A stretch of DNA of 64,000 nt, from assembly GCF_035582795.1 (NCBI RefSeq), contig NC_134377.1:18624501-18688500 (forward strand), written 5' to 3'. Below are positions 46,123-56,400 of this stretch, piece after piece. A program made the translations under genes and the position numbers. The first letter of the stretch is position 1. Each line of letters begins with the position of its first letter. Below the pieces are notes generated by a model. It made no database searches. It was not told the origin of the DNA and saw only the letters and a list, made by a program, of their open reading frames with translations. This DNA comes from Mycteria americana (lineage: Eukaryota; Chordata; Aves; Ciconiiformes; Ciconiidae).

Positions 46123-46151
46123 TTTTGGCTAATTTTTATAATTAGCCAAAA
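46123..46151. repeat. Perfect 11-bp inverted repeat
   Basis: Arms TTTTGGCTAAT (46123-46133) and ATTAGCCAAAA (46141-46151) are exact reverse complements around a 7-nt AT loop. The function is unknown. Confidence 0.8.
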
Positions 46152-46533
46152 AAATGAAGAGCAGTTTTAACCATACGTAGCCTGCACTCAGAGGTGTGGT
46201 TGCTCCAGTATGAGCTGACCTTTGAGTGTGGGATGAGCACTTGTGTGGTGTGATCCAGCCTGGAGAAGCACCGAGCACCTTGTAGCAAGAAGCCGCCGTA
46301 GCCATATGTGTACACTTCTTGCACCACGCCTGAGTACAAGACAGCCTGTGTAACATGTTGCAGTCTTGACATTTGCTATAATCAGGTGATGTTTTACCAA
46401 GAGAACATCCATGGAAAATCTTGTGCAGCTCTTTGAGCGGTGCCTGCAGCCTTCTGTAAGGTCTGGGGTGTTTGATGTTGTGTTTGTCTTGGTGGAGAGC
46501 TTCCTCTTGCGCAGTTTCCACTGTCACTTCCAA
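46129..46533 (-). other. Unrecognised cysteine-rich open frame, possible gene remnant
   Basis: A 134-codon frame on the minus strand, upstream of TSSK. It has spaced cysteines of a zinc-finger-like pattern: CQDC, LSCTQAWCKKC, SCYK, HKC. The pattern loosely recalls the C-terminal zinc-binding part of the SPATA2 family, but I cannot align it convincingly. Other frames are also open over part of the stretch. No promoter or splice context is evident. It could be chance or the remnant of an old retrocopy. Confidence 0.15.
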
Positions 46534-49500
46534 AATTCACGTCCCTGACTGTGGAAAAACTCTTCCAGGGGGCTCAGTTTTTATAGTGCACCTTGTAAAA
46601 ATCAGTTGATTCATGATTGCAAGAAATTAGTAATTTTTGCTTTTTTTAGTTCAGAAATAATTGAAGGCTAAGTTTTTTTGTTAAGCAAAAAAATTATTCT
46701 CAGGTACTCATGAATGAATGTAAAGGGAATCCATTTACTAATGTTTCCATGCTTTCAGAGATGTTCTTTAAGGACTGAATTGGCTAAATAACAATTAAGT
46801 TCTTAGGTAATTTTAAAAACTAATTATTTATTTCATAATGATCACATGATCTGCTTATCTCCATGAGATGTTAGGGTACGCAGGCAGATGGGCAGGCTCT
46901 GGCCTGCAGTTTGGGTCACTGAACAGACCAGGAGAAAGGAGTAGACGTGACACGAGAGTTGGCCGGATGCAGCAGGTAACAGGTAGCTGCTGGACCGCCT
47001 CAGAGAGCACCCGGGGAAATGGCTGAGCTTCACAGACGATTGAGGAGGAGCACAGGGACCACCTGGGGTGTAGAACCTGGCGAGGTGGAGGTATCAGAGG
47101 TGGAGGCCCCAGTGAGAGGTATCAGAAACCCCAAATTTGGCTACAGATGTAGCAAGACTGGGCCCCATGGGAAAAAGTAGTTAGAGGAGGATTATTTTAG
47201 GAGGAGATGAGGGTGAGAGAAAGGGAGGGATTAGAGAAGAACGAGCATGGGAACACAGGGAGAAGTTGGGATATGGGCTGGATGTGCAGAAGCAGGCTGT
47301 GATCAGCGTGTGTGTCTCAAGCCCGGTGCCTGATCTCCATCTTCTTGTTAGATGATTCCTACCCATTTGCTGAGTGCGGGAGCTCTCTCTTCTGGGCATG
47401 GGATGCACGTAAAGGCTGGGCAGCGTTCGAGGGATCATGGATGGGGTGTACGCGTGGGTCGGGAGCGGGATGGGGCATGCAGCTTCCACGGCATTTCAAA
47501 CTAGTCGTGCTCATACCAAGATGTAGCTGGAGTAACAGAGAAAGGAAGATGATATCTGAGAATTAGTAGTTCCATGTTGTGCAATTCATGCTTAAAAATG
47601 GATTGCATTAAATATCCTGTGGGACAGTGTTGGTTTTGTGTTTGCCCTCAAGTGAATTAAGCTAGACAGCCCTACTAAAATCACAGTCTCAATTCTGCCA
47701 GACTGAAGGGCCTTCACATGTTTGCTGGAATGTAATTTATTTTCAAGGAAATGCTATAAAACTGGATCTCTTGAAGGGGCTGTAGTGCTCTTCAGATGGG
47801 CTATTCCTGTAACGCCTGCTGTAACATCTGGTCTCTGCTTCCTGCTGCAGTTCAGCTCCTGCTCTCTCTAATTAGGGAATCAGTAAACTCTTTGTTGCCA
47901 GATATGTTTGCTGCTGTAGCCCTAGCAGATAATGTGCCTTACAGGGCCAAATCCAGTATGAAAAACCATCTTGGTTCTTGATGACTTGTGACTTTTTTTT
48001 TTTTCCCCTCCCGTTTTTCAGAGCGTTATTTTCCTTTTGCTGTTCCTGTATATCTGCATTTTCTTACATGCAAGGCCCAAGCCTTGCCAAAATAGCACCC
48101 GGAGCTCTCCTAATGCCGCAGAGGTGACTGGCAGTGAGCGGCGGCAGCAGCGGGGCTCTCCTGGGTGGCAGGGCTGGCTGCAGTGGGTTACCGGCTGCTT
48201 GCAAGAAATCATGGGAGCCCCAGTGGACCTGGAGCTGTGCAGTGTGATGTGGGGCTGTAACATCATCATGTGCAGAGTCTGTGGGTGCTTGCATGTGCAT
48301 TTTGGGGCTTGGCTCCTTGCTCCACGTGGGAAAGAAGATGAGGGACCACAAGGGATTCTTGTTCTTAGAAGTGGATGGGAAAGAGGGGGGATTATGGCTG
48401 ATATGGGGAACAGCAGGATGTAATTCTTAGAAAGTTGCAAGAACTGTTAGTGAAGAGCCAGTGAGGACGAGGGATGAGTTGCTGTAACCTGGACGGAGAA
48501 GGGAGGCTCAGATGCCTTAAAGAATCAAAACACGGATTACACCAGGGATGACTGCTGCTCTTTTCTTTGTGGGGCACAGGTAAGAAAATGCTGAGCAGCA
48601 GACAAGCAGCAACACAGGGTTTGGTGAGACGAGTAAGTGAGAAGAGAAACTCTCACAGCCACCCGACGCCATACTTTGAGCAAACAGCCAGGCCAGAGCG
48701 GCCAGGCGAGTGGTGGGGGCACTGCCTTGGGCAGGGGGCTGCCCTCCAACTTAGTTTTGCCGATCCCCTGTGGCCCGTGTGAGCCGTGTCTTGCGGCAGG
48801 GAGCTGAGTCTGCAACAGGACTTCCCAAAGGCACCGAGCCCCAAGCTGGTTCCCTCTGCACTTCACCTTCAGGGCCAAGAGCCTTTCCATGGGGCAGAGG
48901 TAGCCACCCCTGCCATGGTGCAGGGGCCGTGCAGGGGCTGCAGCTTTGCACCCACCTGAAAGCAGGTTCCAGTAAGGGCTGGGGCTCTGCGCTGCTTTCT
49001 ACTTCTCGGATTATTTAGCTCAGAAGGGAAGCTGTGGTTGGAGATACTTTGTTGTTTTGGAGGACTGGGCTATTTTTCTGCAAAAATAAAGGAAATGGAT
49101 TCGCTCACTCAGAGGAGGGGGAGATGGAGCAATTCCTGCTTCCTCATATTTGCATTTGTTGCCTCAATCCCAGCTTGCTGCAGCTGGCCCCACAGCAGCC
49201 AGCTGCAAAACCCTGCTCAGAGTCAGGCCAGGGTGAGAGCCATGAGCCCCTTCCCTCTGCTCCTCCCGGGCACCGCAGCTCTTCCCTGCTGCGTTTTGGG
49301 CACAGATCTGCACTCACTGGTTAGAGAAACACTTGTTCCCAGTAGGAAACTGGGAGTGCCTGGGACGTGCAGCTCCTGCGCGCCCCAGGCAGAGGTGCTC
49401 GGCGTGTTTTTGCCAGCACGCTCTGTCCTCACCCCTCCTGCCTGCGGCACTGGGCTGCCCCTGCCTCCCCCCAGCGCAGCCCCTGGTGCCCTGGCCTTCT

Positions 49501-49588
49501 GCCTGGGGGCTGGGGCCGGTGCGGCTGCCTGGGGTGGCCCTGCCTTGCACCTGCCTGTGGCTCGGCCAGGGTGGTGGCAAGCGGGTAA

Positions 49589-50117
49589 CGATAGAGTCAT
49601 TTAGGTTGGAAAAGACCTTTAAGATCATAGAGTCCAACTGTTAACCCAGCACTGCCAAGCCCACCACTACACCATGTCCCTAAGCACCACATCCACACGG
49701 CTTTTAAATACCTCCAGGGACGGTGACTCCACCGCTTCCCTGGGCAGCCTGGTCCAGTGCTGGACAACCCTTTTGGTGAAGACATTTCTCTTCATGTCCA
49801 CTCTGAACTTCCCCTGGCACAACTGGAGGCCATTTCCTCTCGTCCTGCCGCTTGTTACCTGGGAGAAGAGACCGACCCCACCTCTCTACCCCCTCCTTTC
49901 AGGCAGCTGTAGAGAGCGATGAGGTCTCCCCTCAGCCTCCTTTTCTCCAGGCTGAACAACCCCAGGTCCCTCAGCCGCTCCCCATCAGCCTTGTGCTCCA
50001 GACCCTTCCCCAGCTCCGTTGCCCTTCTCTGGACACGCTCCAGCCCCTCAATGTCTCTCTGGGAGTGAGGGGCCCAGCACTGAACACAGCATTCGAGGTG
50101 CGGCCTCACCAGTGCCG
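49589..50117 (-). mobile_element. CR1 LINE, 5'-truncated, with end of the reverse-transcriptase ORF
   Basis: Minus-strand CR1 of about 530 bp. An open stretch at 50109-49855 encodes the familiar ORF2 C-terminal region ([30 protein letters not shown]). It continues with a degraded frame and the 3' UTR ending in the GGTTGGAAAAGACCTTTAAG block at about 49606. It is non-functional through truncation and stop codons. It is the best-preserved interspersed repeat in the window. Confidence 0.93.
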
Positions 50118-50429
50118 TAACGTTGGTCTGCCGCTGTTACAGCGCTCGGCACAGCCCGGGGAAATGGGTGCCTCTTACCCTTCACCTTCGTGCTCCTGTG
50201 TGGCCGGGCCATTTATTGCCTGTTTACTCAGAGGTGCTGTGTGGGTTGTGGTGCTTGCCTGGCACACGTGCTTGCTCCAGACCTGCCTCTGTTGAGAGCT
50301 GGCTGGGCACTGTGGGCTGCAGCGTGGGGAAATGAGGTCTGTGTTCTCTTGGGTCAAAAGCCAGGGAGAAGCGGCCTGTGCCCTGCCTGCGAGGGGAGTG
50401 CTGCTCTCATGCCGGGGGCATCGCAGGGC

Positions 50430-51010
50430 ATTTGCTTATACGTGGCTGATGGGGCGTCATGGGCTTGGGGTGGATAAGGAATGTCCTGGGTCAAGCTGGG
50501 GTCTGCCTGTGCGGCTGGGCTGAGAACAGCCTCTCCCCACAGCGTCCCTTGGGAGGGACAAAGCCGGGGAGTTTGACACTCGTGCCTTCATGCTGGGGGA
50601 CGTTGTCACGCTTCAGGTCCCCACGGACACTCGGATCGTGGCAGTATTTGGCAGCACATGAGAGCTAGCAAAGTGGATTTTGGCCTAAATCTTCAGGCAA
50701 CCCCCTGCTGCTTGTGACGCACTCCAGCAGGTCCCCCAGCACACGTGTCCCCTGCCACGCAGCCCTGCTGGGGCCCCGCAGGGCTCGGCTCCAGGCGATG
50801 GAGCCACGGCTCACGCTCACTGCTATCCCAGCTCTGGGGTCTTTGTGGGCACCGATTTCCACTGCCATGTTAAACTTTACATTTAGCTTTGGAAATAGCA
50901 TCTCCCTGATGCTGCTGACCTGAGCATGGCAACAGCTCCCGCAGGGCTGGAGGTGGAGGGTGCCCAGGAGCCCCTGTCCCCCTGCCTGCAGGTCAGCAGC
51001 CGGGGCCCGG
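50430..51010 (-). pseudogene. Decayed second TSSK kinase copy
   Basis: One minus-strand frame reads like a weathered TSSK kinase. GQGLLGTLHL and GSCCHAQVSS stand for the glycine-loop region, NMAVEIGAHKDPRA for [15 protein letters not shown], and LGDLLECVTSSRGLPEDL for [30 protein letters not shown], then RGDLKRDN, stand for [10 protein letters not shown] and HRDLKCEN, and SVKLPGFVPP for [10 protein letters not shown]. The frame has one in-frame TAG (50665-50667) before the catalytic loop and becomes unreadable near the APE motif. The HRD arginine-aspartate pair is lost (VRGD). It lies about 6 kb from the intact TSSK in the same orientation. LKRDN resembles the CDN of TSSK1 rather than the CEN of TSSK2. 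The identification rests on ordered motif matches over about 170 codons at low identity. Confidence 0.7.
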
Positions 51011-52005
51011 CCTGGGCAGCGCCTGCGGGAAGCACAAGCAATGTGAGAGTGGAGGCAGCCGTACATCCATGGGAATACCCCCGAGGGAGGTTTGCCACTG
51101 GATATAGTGAGTAATTGGTATTAACAGGGAAACAGGGAGTGCATGATTAGGTTAAAATAGTCCCTACTGGAATTTCCATGTTTTATTTGAAAACTTAAAC
51201 TGTAGCATAAAAGTGGAAAGCACTTTGTTGTAAGATACTTCCAGATACTTTAGTTCAACAAAATTAAAAAAATATAAAAACTTCCCAGGCAGCTTCCCAG
51301 CTTTTGGCTTTTACTCTGAGTAGGGTTTTACCGCAAAGCTGGGATTCCCTGCAGAGGAAGGTGCCGGTTCCCTGCGACCCCCGCAGCCGCCGTGGGTTGG
51401 CCGCCATGCCCTGGTGCTGCCCGAACACTGCTCCTTTGCTTCCCATCATCGGAGGAAATTCCAGCTCAATCTGGACAGCGGGTGTCGAAGGTAAAACTGC
51501 CTTTTGATCCTAAATGCCACCTGGGCTGACTCCCACCACCAAGAGAGTTGTGGCACCGGGGATGGTGCCGCCTCCCCAGGCTGGGCTCCCCGGCAGGGAC
51601 AGCCACCACCCTGCCCGGCCTGACGGTGCAGCAACACCCAGGGTCAAATTCCGAAAGGCACCTGTCACTTGCAGGGCTATTAGCAATGTTCTGAGCCGCA
51701 CAATTAGTTTTCTTGATGCGTTTCCTCTCTGGCTGGGCCTGGGAACCGGGGCCACAGTGTTTCCACGAGGTATGGAAACACCGACTGGCACCGGGGCCCT
51801 GGCTGCCGTGACGTCCTAGCACCAGGTGCCGCTTGTCGGTGTCACCCCTGCAGACATGTGAAAACGGGGACCGTCTCACCCCGCGGCGGGCAGGTGGGAG
51901 CAGATTAACGAAGCAGGCAAATGGTGGTCAACCGGCAGCCCGCCGGGGCTGGGAAAGCCCAGCACTCGGTGCCTGCGCAGCAGGGACAGGCAGGGTGACG
52001 GGGCC
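51011..52005. other. Intergenic sequence, nothing recognised
   Basis: No coding, RNA or repeat signal that I can support lies between the TSSK pseudogene and the G-rich tandem array. Confidence 0.4.
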
Positions 52006-52009
52006 GGGC

Positions 52010-52490
52010 GGTCCCCGCAGTGGCAGGGAAAGGCCGTCGCAGCGGGGATGGAGGGGCCTGGGAAAGGCCGCCCCGGGGGACAGAGGAGGCTGGCTGAGGC
52101 TGCTAGGGAGGGGACGGGGAAAGGCCGTCCGGGGGTGACTGAGCGAGCGGGAAAGGCCGCCCCAGCTGGGGACAGGGAAAGGCTGTCCCGGGGGGACAGA
52201 GGGGACCTGTGGAGGCCATCGCGGTGGGGACGGAGGGAACGGGGCAAAGCCATCCCGGGGGGATGGAGGGAGTGGCATTGCCATCCTGGTGAGGACAGAG
52301 GGGAGCGGTAGAGGCCACCCCGGGGGTGGTGGTGGCTGGCGATGGCCACCCCGGGGGGACAGGGGGGACCGGTGGGAGCTGTCCCGGGGGGGACAGAGGG
52401 GAGCGGTAGAGGCCACCCCGGGGGGTGGTGGTGGCTGGCGATGGCCACCCCGGGGGGACAGGGGGGACCGGTGGGAGCTGTCCCGGGGGC
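52010..52490. repeat. G-rich minisatellite upstream of DGCR2
   Basis: A degenerate array built from GGAAAGGC and CCCGGGGGGACAGAGGGG-type blocks. It ends in two nearly identical 98-bp units starting at 52293 and 52391. Many runs of four or more G on the plus strand give strong G-quadruplex potential directly beside the DGCR2 CpG island. Long open frames on both strands here are artefacts of GC richness. Confidence 0.8.
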
Positions 52491-53420
52491 GGGGGCCGCC
52501 GGTGACCGGCCCCTCCCGGGCGAAACCGCCGCCGCCGCCTCCTCCCCCGCCCCGCCCCCCGGCGTCGCTCGGCCCCGCCCCGTCCCCGTAGGTGGGCGGG
52601 GCGTGTGCGGACACGGGCGCTCGGCCCCGCCCCCGCTCCGCCGATTCGCCGGGCGGCGCGCGGTGGGGAGGGGGGGCGTGGCGGCGCGGGGGAAGACGGC
52701 GGGGAGGTGCGGCCGCCATCTTGTGCGTCGCCGGAGCCAGGCGAGCGGCCCGCAGCGTGGCGCCGCCCGACCCCCGCGCTGCCGCCGCAGCCGCCGCCGC
52801 AGCCAGGGCCGCTGGCTCCCGCCCGGGGGCGGCGGCGGACGGGGGAGGGGAAGAGCTCGGTGCGGACGGGGGCCCCCCCGCGGGCCCGGCGGCGGCGGCG
52901 GCCCCTCCTCCCGCCGCTCCTCCCGCCTCTCCTCGCGTCCCTCCCCGCGGGTTTGTGGCGCTGCGCCGGGGGAGGATGAACGGAGGATAAATGGTGCCCA
53001 AGGCGGACAGCGGCACCTTCCTCCTCCTCCTGGTGCTGAGCATCACCGAGCCGCTTCGGCCAGGTAGGGGCGGCGGGGCCGGGGGTGCCGGTCCTCCCTC
53101 CTCAGCCTGCGGGCGGGTCCTTGGCCCAGAGCCGGGCGGGCGCGGGGGGCGCCGGGGCTCCTCCGGGGCGGGAGGGCGAGCGGCGGGCCCGGGCGAGAGC
53201 CGCCCGCGGGCGCGGGAGGCCGGCTGGGTTAGCCTGCGGTGAGCGGCGTCCCCGGGAGGTCGGTGCGGAGGGGCGCCCGTGCCCTTCCCCTGCCGCCGGT
53301 GCCGGGGCGCCGGGAGGAGTCCAGCTCCGGGGTCGCCGTGGCCCAAAGCCGGCCTCGGGCTCGGTTAGGGCTCTGCTGGCGGCGTCTCTGCCGCTTCGGT
53401 ACGCTGCTTAGAAGAGACGT
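52490..53420 (+). promoter_or_regulatory. DGCR2: DGCR2 CpG-island promoter with YY1 site
   Basis: Very CpG-dense region around DGCR2 exon 1. A perfect YY1 motif, GCCGCCATCTTG, lies at 52712-52723, 268 bp upstream of the ATG and likely close to the transcription start. GC boxes (GGGCGGGGC) lie near 52594. No TATA box is seen. Confidence 0.75.
52991..53063 (+). CDS. DGCR2: DGCR2 first coding exon, signal peptide (partial gene)
   Basis: Encodes MVPKADSGTFLLLLVLSITE and then PLRP, ending in phase 1 at a GTAGGG donor. It is almost identical to the human DGCR2 signal peptide. DGCR2 is a single-pass adhesion receptor-like protein with an LDL-receptor class A module and a C-type lectin domain. Those exons are not in the window, which ends inside intron 1. 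The gene runs in the same direction as ESS2, as in the mammalian block. Confidence 0.93.
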
Positions 53421-56400
53421 GACCTGGCCGAGTCGTGGGGTGAGACGTGGGTCCCCCGTGCTGGCTGGCTGGGTCTTGAGAGGGCTGCGAGTTAGGGTAA
53501 AAAGATTCATTTGAACTTTGAAAGCTTAGGTAGGAAACTGCATGACCCTACAGTTAATGAGCAGTGGAAATGTGGCGGCATGACTAAGTTTTCAGGTGCT
53601 TCTTCCTTGCCCGCTTTTATGTTGTGGGCCTTGGGTGCCAACAAAGCAAGACAAAAACCTCACTTTCGAAGTGCCGTATGATCATGCCGAAAAGAGAAAA
53701 AACCCCTGTTGCATCTCAGTTCGTACGTCGCCTTCCTAGTTCTGTTTTTGCTTCTTTTAGGGAAATAATTTAGCGGTGGAGTTTGTGTGGTAGCTGCTAG
53801 GCATGGTGCTTTAAAGTGTTAAGATAATTAACTTTCAAGAAATGGCTGGTCTTTGCTGGTTGAAAACTACTGCTTTTCTAGCTACATCGCTCAGCTGGAG
53901 TTTCTTTTAGGGTGTTGAACTCTCTTGGAGCTTGGCAGAGCCCTCGCGCATCTCGGGCTGCTCTTGCCAAAGAGCATCAATAGCCAAAGCATGAGGCTGC
54001 CTGGAGCGGCTTTGCAGGTTTGGAAACTGTCTTCCCATCACACAGCGCGACTGCTCCTGGGTGATGCTCGCCTCTTTGTAAACAGGAGAGTAACAACGAC
54101 GGTGCTGTTATTTAACTTTGAAATCCCCTTGTTCTTTCTCTTCAAAATAGTTTTTACACCCAGACTAATAAAACGTAACAGTATTAGTGAACTGCATTTA
54201 AGCAAGTTCCCAGTACAGCTGAAACACAATTGGGTCGGTGTAGGCAGTCTTATTGAAATGACTTATATTTTGAAACTGCGCTGTGTGTGCCTTGTTTTGT
54301 TTTAGCTTGTTTTTTTGGCAGTGCAGTGTGTATATATAGGGCTTATGATATGCTCTTAAGTAGCCAAAGAAAAAATTCATGGAGTTGCTTACCTAGTATT
54401 ATTACACCTAGAGGCTTTTATGTGGGAGAAGATACTATGTAAAACTGATTTCAAGCAACTTCCTTTGTAGCTGGCACAAAGTGCTACAGACAGCTGAATT
54501 CCTGGTTGAAAAGGTTCAGCAAGATTCATAGCTGTGTACTTTTACAGGTGGGTAGATTTGACTTTGAACTCTGTTGGTGTTGAGCGTTGTAGTCTCCTAG
54601 AAATTAGAAAATGGAATTTTCCATATTGTGTCAGAACATCTGTCACTCCAGTTTGATATCAAATCTCTGTCAGCAGCTGATGCTTGATGGGTGAAGACAA
54701 GTTTTTCACTGAGGTTTGCTTCTTTATGGCAAATGGATTTTTTTCACTCGTGCTCTAATGTATCTGCTTTAGAGATTTGTGGTGCTGTAGCCACACTGGC
54801 AGAAGCATCCTTCTTGTGAACGAACCCTAACTCTCATCTGCTCAGGTTATACACCACTGGCTTTGAGACCTGTAGCATTAGGATTCCTCTATGGCAACTC
54901 CATATGCATTCCTCGAATTTTGCTTGAACCATATGCATTCCTGAACCTTAACGCGAAGTAATCCAACTGGATGTAGTGTTGCAGCTGGAATTCCTTGCTG
55001 TATGAGGAATTCCATTCCATTTGGAATATGCTCATCTCTCCTGTTTACTTGGATGCTCCGGATGAGTGTGGTGGCTGAGCTGTCCATGGTGATGCCTTTC
55101 CTTCCTCCTCAGAAGAGAGCCCATCACTTCAGGGTGGCCTCACATCTCTTTGCTGATGTCGCTTGCTTCATTTAATATCTTGAATCTACTTTCTCAAATA
55201 GATCACCCGTTTAGTAGGTTAAATAGTATATGCATTGATCCTGAAACTAAAGGTGCAATAGGGAAAATCTGGTTCATGCAAGTACAGAACCAAATTTATC
55301 CTTTTAATCAATGGTGAAGAAGTCTCCCTTGTTTCTTTTGGAGAGGTGCATGGATTTCCTCAGAAAGAGAAGAGTATTGGGACTTAGAATTTATTTTCCT
55401 AGTGGTGTTTGTTTTTCTTTTTGCTTCTTTAAACCTGTGTATTGTAGCAACTGTCTTACTGGTTTAGAAAGGATGCCTGCAGCTTGCTTAGCTTAAATCT
55501 GTACTTGGAGCTATCAAATGAGCGCTGCAGAGTGATGGGAGGTTTTATGTACTCCGAGATGAATGTGTAGTCCCTTCACAATTCAGTCCCAGCGAATCAG
55601 GCACCTCTTTGTACTTCCATGTTAATTTGACACTAGCTCTGTATCCATGTTCTTGCTGTGCTCTTCAGATAAATAAAACCTCCTTTTAAGCCTCCTCAAC
55701 TGTAGTATCTTTTCAGGCAATCTGAAAGGCAGTGATTTTACATGGACCTATTTTTTCTGCATTTAGGGTGAGATGGATTTTAGTAAATTAGGAGAGAAAT
55801 TAATTAAAATTTCCTTTTTTTCCTGATTTTTCTGTCTTGGTTACACGAGTCTGTTTTACACTACTGCCATCGCTAACAGTGTCAGGTACATCCAACATAC
55901 CATGACATCAGCCCTAGCTGTGGTGACTTGGGTTCCTGAAGGTACTGTGGGCAGTTAGGTTTTTCTGAGCCTGTGGACTTTTAATGGTAATTTTGTGCCT
56001 TTGAGAATCTCTGCTTTGATTTTCTTTTTTTTTGTCCCAGTGTTTCCCTCTTTCCCTTTCTAACTGTTTTGACCATAAGCTGCTTGTTTTGACTAGTTGC
56101 CTGCTTTATAATGCATTGTTGGAAGAGTTTTTTTTTTTTTTTTAAGTAAGGCATTTCTCCTTGAGCTGTGTTACTCATTATGTGTTTGGAAGCTGCTAAT
56201 GTGAATTGAAGCTGAATGTATTGGACTTTTCCAACTATATGGGTGTACAGTGAAGGACTAGTTTAATATTTCCTTTAAACACTTACTGAATTGATTATAT
56301 CTGGTGTTCAGACACTTGCTTTCAGGGTTATTTACCACAGTAGGGCTTGTCTTAATAATATCTTTTCCAGGACAACTCAAAACATCTGCTTCAGGTTATC

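Larger units (their letters stand above)
45275..49588. other. Intergenic stretch with no confident gene
   Basis: About 4.3 kb of ordinary-composition DNA between the TSSK promoter and a CR1 element. Apart from a perfect hairpin at 46123-46151 and an unrecognised open frame at 46129-46533, I see no exon-like sequence, RNA gene or transposon. Confidence 0.5.

Noticed and set aside
49674-50295. Plus-strand open frames across 49.7-50.3 kb
   Set aside because: Antisense of the CR1 element, whose reverse-transcriptase end lies on the minus strand.
51928-53346. 472-codon minus-strand frame across the DGCR2 promoter
   Set aside because: Made by the G-rich minisatellite and CpG island; overlaps the true DGCR2 exon on the other strand.
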